From assembly GCA_049890215.1 (NCBI GenBank), contig JBMHBX010000039.1, forward strand, positions 1 through 60,448: 60,448 nucleotides of DNA, written 5' to 3'. Shown here one piece after another: positions 43,806 to 51,945 of the stretch. The notes below the pieces were generated by a model that had not been told where the DNA came from, ran no database searches, and saw only the letters and a program-made list of their open reading frames with translations. The position numbers and the translations under genes are program-made. The stretch comes from UBA685 sp049890215. Its GTDB lineage: Bacteria; Pseudomonadota; Alphaproteobacteria; Puniceispirillales; Puniceispirillaceae. Position 1 is the stretch's first letter. Every line of letters begins with the position of its first letter.

Positions 43806-44930
43806 TTATTGCACGCCATATAAGGCAAGCGCCTCTTCAGAAGGTGGGACTAATAAGCCTGGCGTCTCTGGCAGTGTCACACAGCCATTTTCAATGATAA
43901 GCACATCATCGCACAGGTCTGAGCGAAGGGCGTTTTCATTCACATCCATCTCACATTTTGAGGCAATTCCAATAGCAGCGCTAATGGCAAGCCCTGCTTG
44001 TTGTCCCACAGCAGATCCCATAAAATGAGGCCACAAAACACAGCCATCCGGCATTTTGTCTGCCAGTGCCAATGCGCCAGATACACCGCCCCATTTGGCA
44101 ACATCAGGCTGCAAATATTTCACCCCTGCGTCTACCATCTCAAGAAAGTGAGCAACGCCATAGATATTTTCCCCTGCTGCCAGTGCAATATCAGTCTGAC
44201 TTGCTAGTTTTTCCCACTCTTTTACAGAACAATCTGCACGGATAGGCTCTTCTGCGAACAGTAAATCAAATTCTTCCAGACGCGATAGAATGCGTGCTGC
44301 AGATGACACATCCCATGATTGGTTGCTATCAATCATAAGATGGCTATCTTTCGGCAAACGGCTTGCCGCATCTGCAACAAATTTGACATCTTCATTCGCT
44401 TCAAACCCGATTTTTAATTTGAATTCCGTTTGCCCTAAATCAGCATGTCTTATCAGCCTATCTGACAAATCTCCGGCATTAAGCGAGCTTGCATAACATT
44501 GCGCTTGTGGTGATATACCCATAAATTCTGAAAAATTCACATTGGCTTTGCGCAAAGCCAAATCCCATGCAGCTGTGTCAATCCCAGCAAGGATATGCTC
44601 AAACACCTCACGCTGACCAATATGCAGAAAATACACAGACAGACTGTGACGCAATTTGTCTGTGAGATCCTGCGGGGTGGTGAAATGTGCGCCAATCAGA
44701 TGCTTGTTAACCACATCTTCCATCAGATGGGCCTTGTGTAAATTCGCGCGTGGCGGAAAATTGGACCATATCTCGCCCCAGCCAAAACAACCATCTTTAT
44801 CGACAAGCTTCAATAATAAAGCAGGACGCACAGGCATCTGTCCCAAAGCCATATTCGGGCTGACCCCCCCTTTGGCACTGAGGGGATATAGCGAAACAGA
44901 AGAGAGCGTTATATCATTGTTAAAATTCAT
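43806..44930 (-). CDS. Enolase-superfamily enzyme, mandelate racemase/sugar-acid dehydratase type
   Basis: The 374-residue product has the enolase-superfamily two-domain layout. Visible active-site elements are the K-x-K in EFKLKIGFE, metal ligands Asp in LMIDSNQSW, Glu in FAEEPIRAD and Glu in LAAGENIYG, plus Asp in QPDVAKWGG and His in LWPHFMGSAVG. The last two would form the His-Asp dyad of the mandelate-racemase subgroup. This set fits a dehydratase or epimerase of a hydroxy acid such as a sugar acid. Its neighbours (ALDH, SDR, transketolase pair, sulfatase) support a sugar-acid-like intermediate. The exact substrate is unknown. Confidence 0.88.
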   Translation of the reverse strand: MNFNNDITLSSVSLYPLSAKGGVSPNMALGQMPVRPALLLKLVDKDGCFGWGEIWSNFPPRANLHKAHLMEDVVNKHLIGAHFTTPQDLTDKLRHSLSVYFLHIGQREVFEHILAGIDTAAWDLALRKANVNFSEFMGISPQAQCYASSLNAGDLSDRLIRHADLGQTEFKLKIGFEANEDVKFVADAASRLPKDSHLMIDSNQSWDVSSAARILSRLEEFDLLFAEEPIRADCSVKEWEKLASQTDIALAAGENIYGVAHFLEMVDAGVKYLQPDVAKWGGVSGALALADKMPDGCVLWPHFMGSAVGQQAGLAISAAIGIASKCEMDVNENALRSDLCDDVLIIENGCVTLPETPGLLVPPSEEALALYGVQ

Positions 44931-44972
44931 AATGCGCTCTCCTTTCTTTAGTAAGAGCTATCCTCATCAAAT

Positions 44973-46394
44973 CTAATAAGCGATGTAAGCAGCATGTTCA
45001 GAGGTATAAAAATTCACCGCTGTAGGCCCGACAGAATAGGCGCCAACACCTGAATTTTTTACTCCGCCAAATGGCATATTATTGTCAGGTACAGTGCCGT
45101 GATTGACATGCATCATCCCGTTTTGGCTTTCCGCCAAGAAGCGTTGCACAAGTGAATTATGATTTGAAAATAACGCTGAGGTGAGGCCAAATTCTGTATC
45201 ATTCATAATACGCATCGCATCATCAAATTCATCAAATGGCATAAGGCTTAAGACAGGGCCAAAAATTTCAACCTGCCCTGCAATGCTATCATGAGCCACA
45301 TTATCAAGAATAGTCGGCGCAAAGAAATAGCCACCCTCATCGCCTGCACCTTCAATCGGTGCACCGCCAGCCAGCGAAACTGCCCCTTCAGAAATGGCAT
45401 TCGCAGTGGTGGAGACAACATCCTCAAAATGCCCTTTATTACATAGCGGGCCCATGGTGCTATCTGCCTTCATGCCATCACCCAATTTTGCGGCCTTTGC
45501 TTTGGCCACAAACAAAGCTTTGGCATCCTCAAACAGCTCACGCTTGATGAGGACACGGCTAATGGAAGTGCAACGCTGCCCCCCTGTTTGAAAAGCTGCA
45601 CCATAAATCTGGTTAACAGCGTGCTCCAAATCATCACAATCATGAAGAATAGCAGCATTTTTTCCGCCTAATTCAAGCTGTGCAGGAATCAGGTTCTCAG
45701 CGGCCGCTTTGCCAACAAGACGGCCTGTCCCAACAGAGCCTGTGAAGCTAACACCGTGAATATCTTGTGTCGCAATCATCTCACTTGCCTTGCGTCCGCC
45801 AACCATTGCCATTTGCACCAACCCGTCTGGAAAGAAATCTTGGGCAATCTCGCATAAGATATAATTCGCTGCTGGTGTAAACTGACTTGGTTTGAAAATC
45901 ACAGCATTGCCAAAAGCCAAGGCAGGACACATCTTGCGCAGAGGTGTCATAGCTGGGAAATTCCATGGCGATATGCAGAAAATCGTCCCTCGTGGGCGGC
46001 GCATGATCTGATTAGCGAATCCGTCTCTGCCATTGGCGATTGGGGTTGCGCCCATGCGCGCTGCTTCTCCTACCATGAAACGGCCTTCTGTGGCCCCTTT
46101 CATGGTCTCACCTTTGGCTTCGGCCAGGATCTTGCCTTGTTCAAGGACAATCGCTTCGGCGATACGGTCAAGATTACCTATAACCGCGTCCAGAAAGGCA
46201 TCTAACTTGGCAGCACGTTCTAATCCCGGAACTTTGGCCCAAATAGCTTGCGCTTGATTGGCACGAGCAACAAGGGCGGGAATATCAGCTTCATCTGTCC
46301 AGCTATAATGCCCAACCACCTCTTGTGGGCGTGCAGGGTTCACTGTGTGAAATGTCTCAAGCCCGGCGATTGTAAAATCATATTTTAGTGTCAT
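44973..46394 (-). CDS. NAD(P)-dependent aldehyde dehydrogenase
   Basis: The 473-residue product resembles succinate-semialdehyde/alpha-ketoglutarate-semialdehyde dehydrogenases: TIFCISPWNFPAMTPLRKMCPALA, cofactor loop FTGSVGTGRLVG, catalytic Glu in LELGGKNAAIL and catalytic Cys in TGGQRCTSISRV. It ends MPFGGVKNSGVGAYSVG. ATG 46394 is chosen (AAAGGACC about 10 bases upstream) over 46418. It starts 13 bases after the sulfatase stop and is followed by the enolase-type gene, so it belongs to the same pathway. An oxidation of an aldehyde made by the split transketolase or dehydratase branch is plausible. Confidence 0.9.
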   Translation of the reverse strand: MTLKYDFTIAGLETFHTVNPARPQEVVGHYSWTDEADIPALVARANQAQAIWAKVPGLERAAKLDAFLDAVIGNLDRIAEAIVLEQGKILAEAKGETMKGATEGRFMVGEAARMGATPIANGRDGFANQIMRRPRGTIFCISPWNFPAMTPLRKMCPALAFGNAVIFKPSQFTPAANYILCEIAQDFFPDGLVQMAMVGGRKASEMIATQDIHGVSFTGSVGTGRLVGKAAAENLIPAQLELGGKNAAILHDCDDLEHAVNQIYGAAFQTGGQRCTSISRVLIKRELFEDAKALFVAKAKAAKLGDGMKADSTMGPLCNKGHFEDVVSTTANAISEGAVSLAGGAPIEGAGDEGGYFFAPTILDNVAHDSIAGQVEIFGPVLSLMPFDEFDDAMRIMNDTEFGLTSALFSNHNSLVQRFLAESQNGMMHVNHGTVPDNNMPFGGVKNSGVGAYSVGPTAVNFYTSEHAAYIAY

Positions 46395-46407
46395 TTTCAG
46401 AGGTCCT

Positions 46408-47904
46408 TTAATCCACAATCACAGCATTGGGGAGCAACGTATTTTCGAGATATTCTTTGGCTTCAGCATGTGTCACCCAATCAGGTGGCGGAAAGCTTGC
46501 GCACATATCCCAATCATCATCTGTTGCTTTCATATGCGCATCAATGCGTGCGTCAAATTCATCCATCAATGCGCTGTAAGACGGGTCATCCACAAGGTTG
46601 TTTTGCTCAAGATAATCAGAGGTCAAATCATAGAGATCAGCGCGGCAATCCTTGTGCCGCACATAGAGCCAGTCTTTGGTTCGAATGCCGCGTTGCGCAT
46701 AGGGCGTATATTCACCCACATTGCCATCTTGCTGTTTGAAGAGCTGATAGAATATGGCATCACGGCGAGTATCTGTCTTGCCGTCAAGCACATCAAGATA
46801 ACTCTCAGAATGCGCTTCCTCTGGCAAAACCATATCTAGCATTTCGCAAAGCGTTGCCATGAGATCAACGCCCACATCTACCATCGCTGTGGTCTTTTGA
46901 CCTGCTTTTATACGCTTTGGAAAGCGGATGATAAATGGCACCTGCATAGCAGCGCGATAAGCCTGATTTTTAATGCCGCAGAATGACCCGTGCTGGCCAA
47001 GCATATCACCATGATCACTCCAGAAAATGACCATGGTATTCTCGGCAAGGCCTGTTTTATCCAGATGATTCAGGATACGACCGATGTTCCAGTCAATATT
47101 GCTGATCATACCATAATATTCAGCCATAAACTGGCGAATTTCTGCTTCTGTTTCTGGCTCCCCTGCGGGCTTGGTGTCATAGGCGGCATGGCTATGGTGA
47201 GCTGCTTTAACCTCACCATTACAGAATTCGTTCAGTCGGCGTTCCTGCACAAGCCTTTGTAATTCCATATCAGGCACACCGGCGCGCAAATCCATATCTG
47301 CAGGGTCATACATCGTGCGCCAATGCATTGGCATATTATTTGGAAAATGAGGCGGACCATAGCTGACATAGCCAAAAAAGGGCTGTTCTGCCTCTTTGGC
47401 AGTTGCCTGATCAATGAAATCAATCAGCTGATCTGTCTGATAATCAGGCTCATATCTTTTGGAAAAATGCGGGGTGCCCACATCATCAAAATAGACAGAT
47501 TTCAAATATTCATGGCCACGATTAAAGCCGATAAAATGATCAAAACCAAAACGTCTGTCTTGGGGCACGAAACCTGGCTTTGGGCCACCTTCTAAATGCC
47601 ATTTGCCAATATAGCCCGTCTGATAGCCTGCATCTTTCATCATTTCGGCAAGAAACCGCTGATCACCGCGCAAAGGAAAGTGATTTTGCACCATGCCATG
47701 GCCTTGCGCATATTTGCCTGTCAGGACACTGGCACGAAACGGACAGCAGACAGGATAGCTTGTATAGGCCTCAGTAAAATGCATCCCTTCTTGGGCAAGC
47801 CTGTCAATATTGGGGGTTTTTACCACCTTATTGCCTGCACAACCCATCGCATCGGCGCGCATTTGGTCTGGATAAATGATGAGGATATTCGGTTTATCGG
47901 TCAT
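46408..47904 (-). CDS. Sulfatase (formylglycine type), third copy
   Basis: The 498-residue product is a type I sulfatase with Cys53 in CCPFR (C-x-P-x-R), N-terminal metal site in ILIIYPDQMRADAMG, second metal site FWSDHGDMLGQHG, and RADLYDLTSDYLEQNNL near the end. It has no signal peptide. ATG 47904 overlaps the tctA stop (ATGA), exactly as for the other TTT-linked sulfatase; a longer frame reaching 47943 lies inside tctA and is unlikely. Its length and the extra histidine-rich middle region (AAHHSHAAYD) separate it from the other two copies. Confidence 0.93.
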   Translation of the reverse strand: MTDKPNILIIYPDQMRADAMGCAGNKVVKTPNIDRLAQEGMHFTEAYTSYPVCCPFRASVLTGKYAQGHGMVQNHFPLRGDQRFLAEMMKDAGYQTGYIGKWHLEGGPKPGFVPQDRRFGFDHFIGFNRGHEYLKSVYFDDVGTPHFSKRYEPDYQTDQLIDFIDQATAKEAEQPFFGYVSYGPPHFPNNMPMHWRTMYDPADMDLRAGVPDMELQRLVQERRLNEFCNGEVKAAHHSHAAYDTKPAGEPETEAEIRQFMAEYYGMISNIDWNIGRILNHLDKTGLAENTMVIFWSDHGDMLGQHGSFCGIKNQAYRAAMQVPFIIRFPKRIKAGQKTTAMVDVGVDLMATLCEMLDMVLPEEAHSESYLDVLDGKTDTRRDAIFYQLFKQQDGNVGEYTPYAQRGIRTKDWLYVRHKDCRADLYDLTSDYLEQNNLVDDPSYSALMDEFDARIDAHMKATDDDWDMCASFPPPDWVTHAEAKEYLENTLLPNAVIVD

Positions 47905-49403
47905 GAGGCATCTCGTTTCATGAATGATTTCACACTTCGCCATAAAGACGCACCAAATAGGGTAAGGAACAAGAGACCATAAATGCTAAGGCCAATTGGC
48001 GTATTGAAAAACTCCAAGATACTGCCTTGAGAGGTGGTGATGGATTGACGGAAACCATCTTCAAAAATCACGCCCAAAACAAAGCCAATCACAAGTGGGG
48101 CCACACTAAAGCCAAGCTTTCGAATGATATAGCCAAAGACACCAGCGGCAATCATAATGCCCACAGCAAAAAGACTTGAGAAAGTGGAATAAATGCCTGC
48201 CACACTCAGCAAGAAAACCAAAGGCAAAACGATATTTTGTGGCACACGGATAATCTGGGCGGCAAAGCGAATGGCAAAATAGCCAATGACCATCATCACG
48301 ATATTGATTAAGAACAAACCAATATAGATGGCATACATAATCTCGCCGCGTTCTTCAAAAAGCTTTGGTCCGGGAGTGAGGTTGTTAATCGCAAAGGCGC
48401 CAAGCAAAATAGCAGCAGCAGGTGTGCCAGGAACCCCAAGCGTCATCGTTGGCAATAAGGCGCCACCAACTGTGGCATTATTAGCAGTTTCTGGCGCAAG
48501 CACACCAATAGGCGTACCTTTGCCAAATTCATCTGGCGTATCAGAGCGGCGTTTTTCTTCCGCATAGGCATAATAAGCAGCAACCGCCGCTCCCTCACCC
48601 GGGATAATGCCAATAATGGTGCCTACGATTGATGAGCGCATAATTGCGCCTTTCAACTCCTGTAACCTTTTCCACCCTGGAATGGTGATCTTCAGACTGC
48701 TTGCATCAAAATCAATTTTGGTTAGGGCACGTTCCGCACCAATAAACACCTCTGAGACAGCAAAAATACCGATTAAGAACGGAATAAGCTTAATGCCGCT
48801 ATAAAATTGATATGTTCCAAAGGTATATCGCTCACCCCCACTCAAAGGATCGATACCCCATGTGGTTAGCCATAGGCCAAGACCTGCCATCGCAAGACCT
48901 TTCCAAAGGCTTGCCCCTGCCACACGCACCACAACAGCCAGACCAAAGACACAAACAGCCAGATATTCCCGTGGCCCAAATTGCGCCGCCAACTTTGCTA
49001 GCAATGGCGCGAAAACGGCAAGAACCAAAGCGCTGAATAAGCCGCCGATGACCGATCCTGTTAAGGACAGGCCAAGCGCCTCACCTCCTCTGCCAGCGCG
49101 AAACATCGCATTGCCATCTTGCGCGGTCGCCACAGCCGCACCAGTTCCGGGAATTTTGGCAACAATCGCGCTGATTGATCCCCCATATATAGAAGCTGAA
49201 TAGATAGATAATAACAGCACAATCGAAGGCACAAAGGGCATATCAAATGTGAAAGGTAAGGCCAATGACAAGGCCACTGGCGGACCCAGACCAGGCAAAA
49301 CACCAATCACAATCCCAATGATGACACCAGCCACCAACATCACAAGCGTAATGGGCTGGAACAATAGCTGTGTGGCTAATTCAAATGCGGCCGCGTCAAA
49401 CAT
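47901..49403 (-). CDS. TTT transporter large membrane subunit, TctA family (second system)
   Basis: The 500-residue product is a second TctA channel protein. It has GIVIGVLPGLGPPVALSLALP, SIYGGSISAIVAKIPGTGAAVATAQDGNAM, GIIPGEGAAVAAYYAYAEEKR, TLGVPGTPAAAILLGAF and a C-terminal hydrophobic bundle. Start ATG 49403 is near-certain to within four codons (TTG 49415 is also in frame). It follows tctB by 15 bases and is coupled to the third sulfatase by an ATGA overlap. It is clearly different from the TctA at 35011-36585, so the two systems were not duplicated locally in recent time. Confidence 0.93.
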   Translation of the reverse strand: MFDAAAFELATQLLFQPITLVMLVAGVIIGIVIGVLPGLGPPVALSLALPFTFDMPFVPSIVLLLSIYSASIYGGSISAIVAKIPGTGAAVATAQDGNAMFRAGRGGEALGLSLTGSVIGGLFSALVLAVFAPLLAKLAAQFGPREYLAVCVFGLAVVVRVAGASLWKGLAMAGLGLWLTTWGIDPLSGGERYTFGTYQFYSGIKLIPFLIGIFAVSEVFIGAERALTKIDFDASSLKITIPGWKRLQELKGAIMRSSIVGTIIGIIPGEGAAVAAYYAYAEEKRRSDTPDEFGKGTPIGVLAPETANNATVGGALLPTMTLGVPGTPAAAILLGAFAINNLTPGPKLFEERGEIMYAIYIGLFLINIVMMVIGYFAIRFAAQIIRVPQNIVLPLVFLLSVAGIYSTFSSLFAVGIMIAAGVFGYIIRKLGFSVAPLVIGFVLGVIFEDGFRQSITTSQGSILEFFNTPIGLSIYGLLFLTLFGASLWRSVKSFMKRDAS

Positions 49404-49418
49404 CTTCTTTTTCAAACC

Positions 49419-49877
49419 TTATCTGAATTGCGTACCAAGACCATAGCTAAATACAAAGTAAGTAACTCCTGCCCCTATGGCGATGATTGCATAATGAGAT
49501 ATCTTGCGGGTGCCCATCGCAAAGGCAATAGCAGGTGTGGCAAACAGCCCCGCCACCGCGAAACCAAATTGCTGCCAGAGCCCATAGCTGACAACGACAG
49601 AAGCAAGCGTTAAAAGACCTGTTTTAGCCTGTGCACTATTTTGGTAGAGCACCTCATCACCATCTCCACCTGATTGACCATGCACCAGATATTCACGTGC
49701 ATAAATCAACGTGCAAAAGACAATAAATCCGAGCAACACAAGCGGAAAAAACTTTGTCGGCAGGGTGGCATCACCAAGAGCTGGCGTCTCAAAATCCCAT
49801 GCAATGATCGCCATCCAGCCTGATAAGCCAAGAAGGATGGCAGCAAAAACGAGATTGGCAATGCGTTGCGGAATCAT
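49419..49877 (-). CDS. TTT transporter small membrane subunit, TctB family (second system)
   Basis: The 152-residue product has the normal TctB length and four hydrophobic helices: NLVFAAILLGLSGWMAIIAWDFETP, FFPLVLLGFIVFCTLIYA, LLTLASVVVSYGLWQQFGFAVAGLFATPAIAFA (two adjoining helices), and a C-terminal AIIAIGAGVTYFVFSYGLG. It lies between tctC (100-base gap with a hairpin) and tctA. The order tctC-tctB-tctA matches the first system. Confidence 0.88.
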   Translation of the reverse strand: MIPQRIANLVFAAILLGLSGWMAIIAWDFETPALGDATLPTKFFPLVLLGFIVFCTLIYAREYLVHGQSGGDGDEVLYQNSAQAKTGLLTLASVVVSYGLWQQFGFAVAGLFATPAIAFAMGTRKISHYAIIAIGAGVTYFVFSYGLGTQFR

Positions 49878-49937
49878 TCTGGCAAATCCGAATTTATGAA
49901 AAACAAATGAATAAAGAACTATTTATAAAGGCATAAG

Positions 49938-49961
49938 GGCACCCCATTAAAATGGGATGCC
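49938..49961 (-). terminator. Hairpin between tctC and tctB (second system)
   Basis: GGCACCCCAT and ATGGGATGCC (49938-49961) pair with a single mismatch around a 4-base loop. It follows the tctC stop by 16 bases. It has the same position as the hairpin of the other TTT operon. Confidence 0.6.
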
Positions 49962-49977
49962 GCTACTTAGAGAAAAA

Positions 49978-50958
49978 CTACTTATGAAGCAGACCAAGAC
50001 CATCAAGGATTGGTGAATATAAATCCTTGCCGGACTGGATCAAGGCTGTTGTATCATCAACACCATGCACCCAATACCAGCTGATTGCCTTTGGAATTGA
50101 CGCGCGGAATTCATCATTATCCATTGCCGCTTTTGACGCATCCAGAAGCTTTTGGACAACCGCATCAGGTGTGCCCTTTTTGACGGCAAAACCACCATGC
50201 ACCCATGCACCAGCTTCTTTCCCCGGGAAAGCTTCACCAACAGTGCGGACACCCGGCAAATCTTTGGCATAGAAATCTTTACGGTTATTATCAAGAATGA
50301 TCAAAGGCTTGATCTTGTCACCAAAAGCGTTCAGTGACGCCACCTGACCAACTGCCACATCAACTTCACCTGCGATAAGGCCATTCAGAGAGGCCGGCAC
50401 TGTCTTTAGTGCGATGGTTGTAAATTCAAGGCCAAATTCACCAGCCATCTGAACAGCTGATAGGTTTGGTGGCGCACCAAGGCCATTAACACCCATCTTT
50501 AGCTTTTTGCCTTTGGCACCTTCGATAAATTCTTCGAATGTGTTGTACGGGCTATCAGCACGCACATACAGCGCGTTAGAGGCAGAAATACCTGCAAATA
50601 GAGGTGTGAAATCTTCTAGTGGCTGATAAGGTGTTGCTCTTGTTAATGGCACAACCATAAAGCTTGGTGGAGACCAGTTAAATAATGTGTAACCATCGGC
50701 AGGCGCTTCCAGAACGCTCATTGTAGCTGGCACATGCGCACCACCAGGACGATTTACAACATTGATAGGCACACCCAATTCCTTGCTCATCGCATCAGCT
50801 TGGATTCGCGCCATGACATCAGCGTTACCGCCTGCAGGGAATGAGACCACCAATGTAATTGCTTTATCGGGGAAATCAGCTTTGGCAGCTGCACCAAACC
50901 CTAACATTGACAAGGCCACGAGGCTTAGACCTGCCATTTTCAAAAAAGTGCGTTTCAT
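49978..50958 (-). CDS. TTT periplasmic binding protein, TctC/Bug family (second system)
   Basis: The 326-residue product has a signal peptide (LSLVALSMLGFGAAAKA, cleavage before DFPDKAI). Its Bug-type mature sequence contains ITLVVSFPAGGNADVMARI, with the ligand loop in PAGGNADVMAR, INVVNRPGGAHVPATM, and a C-terminal KKGTPDAVVQKLLDASKAAM. ATG 50958 is chosen because GGGAGG lies 6 bases upstream; the frame extends to 51045 without conserved sequence. It is divergent from a GntR-type regulator, with the same 16-bp repeat on both promoter sides. Confidence 0.94.
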   Translation of the reverse strand: MKRTFLKMAGLSLVALSMLGFGAAAKADFPDKAITLVVSFPAGGNADVMARIQADAMSKELGVPINVVNRPGGAHVPATMSVLEAPADGYTLFNWSPPSFMVVPLTRATPYQPLEDFTPLFAGISASNALYVRADSPYNTFEEFIEGAKGKKLKMGVNGLGAPPNLSAVQMAGEFGLEFTTIALKTVPASLNGLIAGEVDVAVGQVASLNAFGDKIKPLIILDNNRKDFYAKDLPGVRTVGEAFPGKEAGAWVHGGFAVKKGTPDAVVQKLLDASKAAMDNDEFRASIPKAISWYWVHGVDDTTALIQSGKDLYSPILDGLGLLHK

Positions 50959-51034
50959 AAATTCCTCCCACTTATGATAGGCGACCAACCAATTTAGCCA
51001 GACGCACGCGCAATAGACAATAAACACAATTAAT

Positions 51035-51050
51035 GTGCTAGACATCTATA
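51035..51050. promoter_or_regulatory. Candidate GntR operator, tctC side
   Basis: GTGCTAGACATCTATA, containing the half-symmetric TAGA-CA-TCTA. It lies 77 bases upstream of tctC and is repeated exactly at 51196-51211. HutC-type GntR proteins bind short AT-rich palindromes of this kind. Confidence 0.65.
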
Positions 51051-51195
51051 CCTTTAGACAAATCAGAATAAGAGTCAATGGCAATTTGTGATTGTGCAAA
51101 TGACTTTTTTTCTTTTATTTTATTGCTAAATCAAGAGTATATCGGGAAAAAATTATAGATTTATCTTGCCAAATGACTGAAGTGAATATTACAAA

Positions 51196-51211
51196 GTGCT
51201 AGACATCTATA
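51196..51211. promoter_or_regulatory. Candidate GntR operator, gntR side
   Basis: This is an exact copy of the 16-mer at 51035-51050, in the same orientation, 161 bases away and 23 bases before the gntR start, where binding would block transcription or its start. Similarity continues for CTTT beyond the 16-mer with one differing base. Confidence 0.65.
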
Positions 51212-51234
51212 ACTTTCAATGAGGTAGCATTGCC

Positions 51235-51945
51235 ATGAATTTGACGCAAATGAAACGTGTGTCCGTGCCGCTTCATGTTGAGGTTGCTGAATTACTACGT
51301 CATCAAATCCTATCCGGCAGCGTCAAAGCTGGTGATAAATTACCAGCGCTAAATGAATTGGCAGAAAAATTTGGGGTTGCCCGTATGACCATTCGCCAGG
51401 CCATGGATGCGCTTGAGGATGAGGGTTTGATTGAGCGCTATGCTGGCAAAGGCACATTCGCTAAGGAAATTGAACTGCCAACACGCCAAAAATTAAATAT
51501 GAAGGCAGAATTATCTCAATTGCAAGCCATGGTCGCCCAACTGGAGGTGATGGTTGTCAGAGATGATGCGCAAGCGCAAATCATTGATGTAGATGGACGC
51601 GCTTTTCGGCAAATGCGGCGTATCCACGCGCAATCTGGCGAGCCATTCTGTCATGTTGATATCAAACTGGAAAATCAACTTTATCTGAAAGCGCCAAAAC
51701 GGTTTGAAACTGAAATTGTTGTGACTGTCCTAAAAGATTTAGGTGTCAGCGTTGAGAGCGCGCGTCAAAATGTGACAATTGCCTATGCAGATGTTGAGAT
51801 GGCTGAGATCTTGAAAATGCCAGTCAATGCGCCAGTTTTCCGCGTGCTCCGCGAATTTTTCAGTGATAATGGGCAGCTTATTTATTCAGCCACTCTTATC
51901 TATCCTGGCGACAAATTGGAGCTAGAAGTTGAATTTGCTATCTAA
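51235..51945 (+). CDS. GntR-family (HutC-type) regulator
   Basis: The 236-residue product has an N-terminal winged helix (PLHVEVAELLRHQILSGSV, AGDKLPALNELAEKFGVARMTIRQAMDALEDEGLIERYAGKGTF in consecutive pieces) and a C-terminal UTRA ligand domain (FRQMRRIHAQSGEPFCHVDI, PVFRVLREFFSDNGQLIYSATLIYPGDKLELEVEF). Start ATG 51235 has GAGG 10 bases upstream. Its 3' end overlaps the flavin monooxygenase gene by 17 bases. It most likely controls both the divergent TTT-sulfatase operon and its own operon. Confidence 0.92.
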   Translation: MNLTQMKRVSVPLHVEVAELLRHQILSGSVKAGDKLPALNELAEKFGVARMTIRQAMDALEDEGLIERYAGKGTFAKEIELPTRQKLNMKAELSQLQAMVAQLEVMVVRDDAQAQIIDVDGRAFRQMRRIHAQSGEPFCHVDIKLENQLYLKAPKRFETEIVVTVLKDLGVSVESARQNVTIAYADVEMAEILKMPVNAPVFRVLREFFSDNGQLIYSATLIYPGDKLELEVEFAI

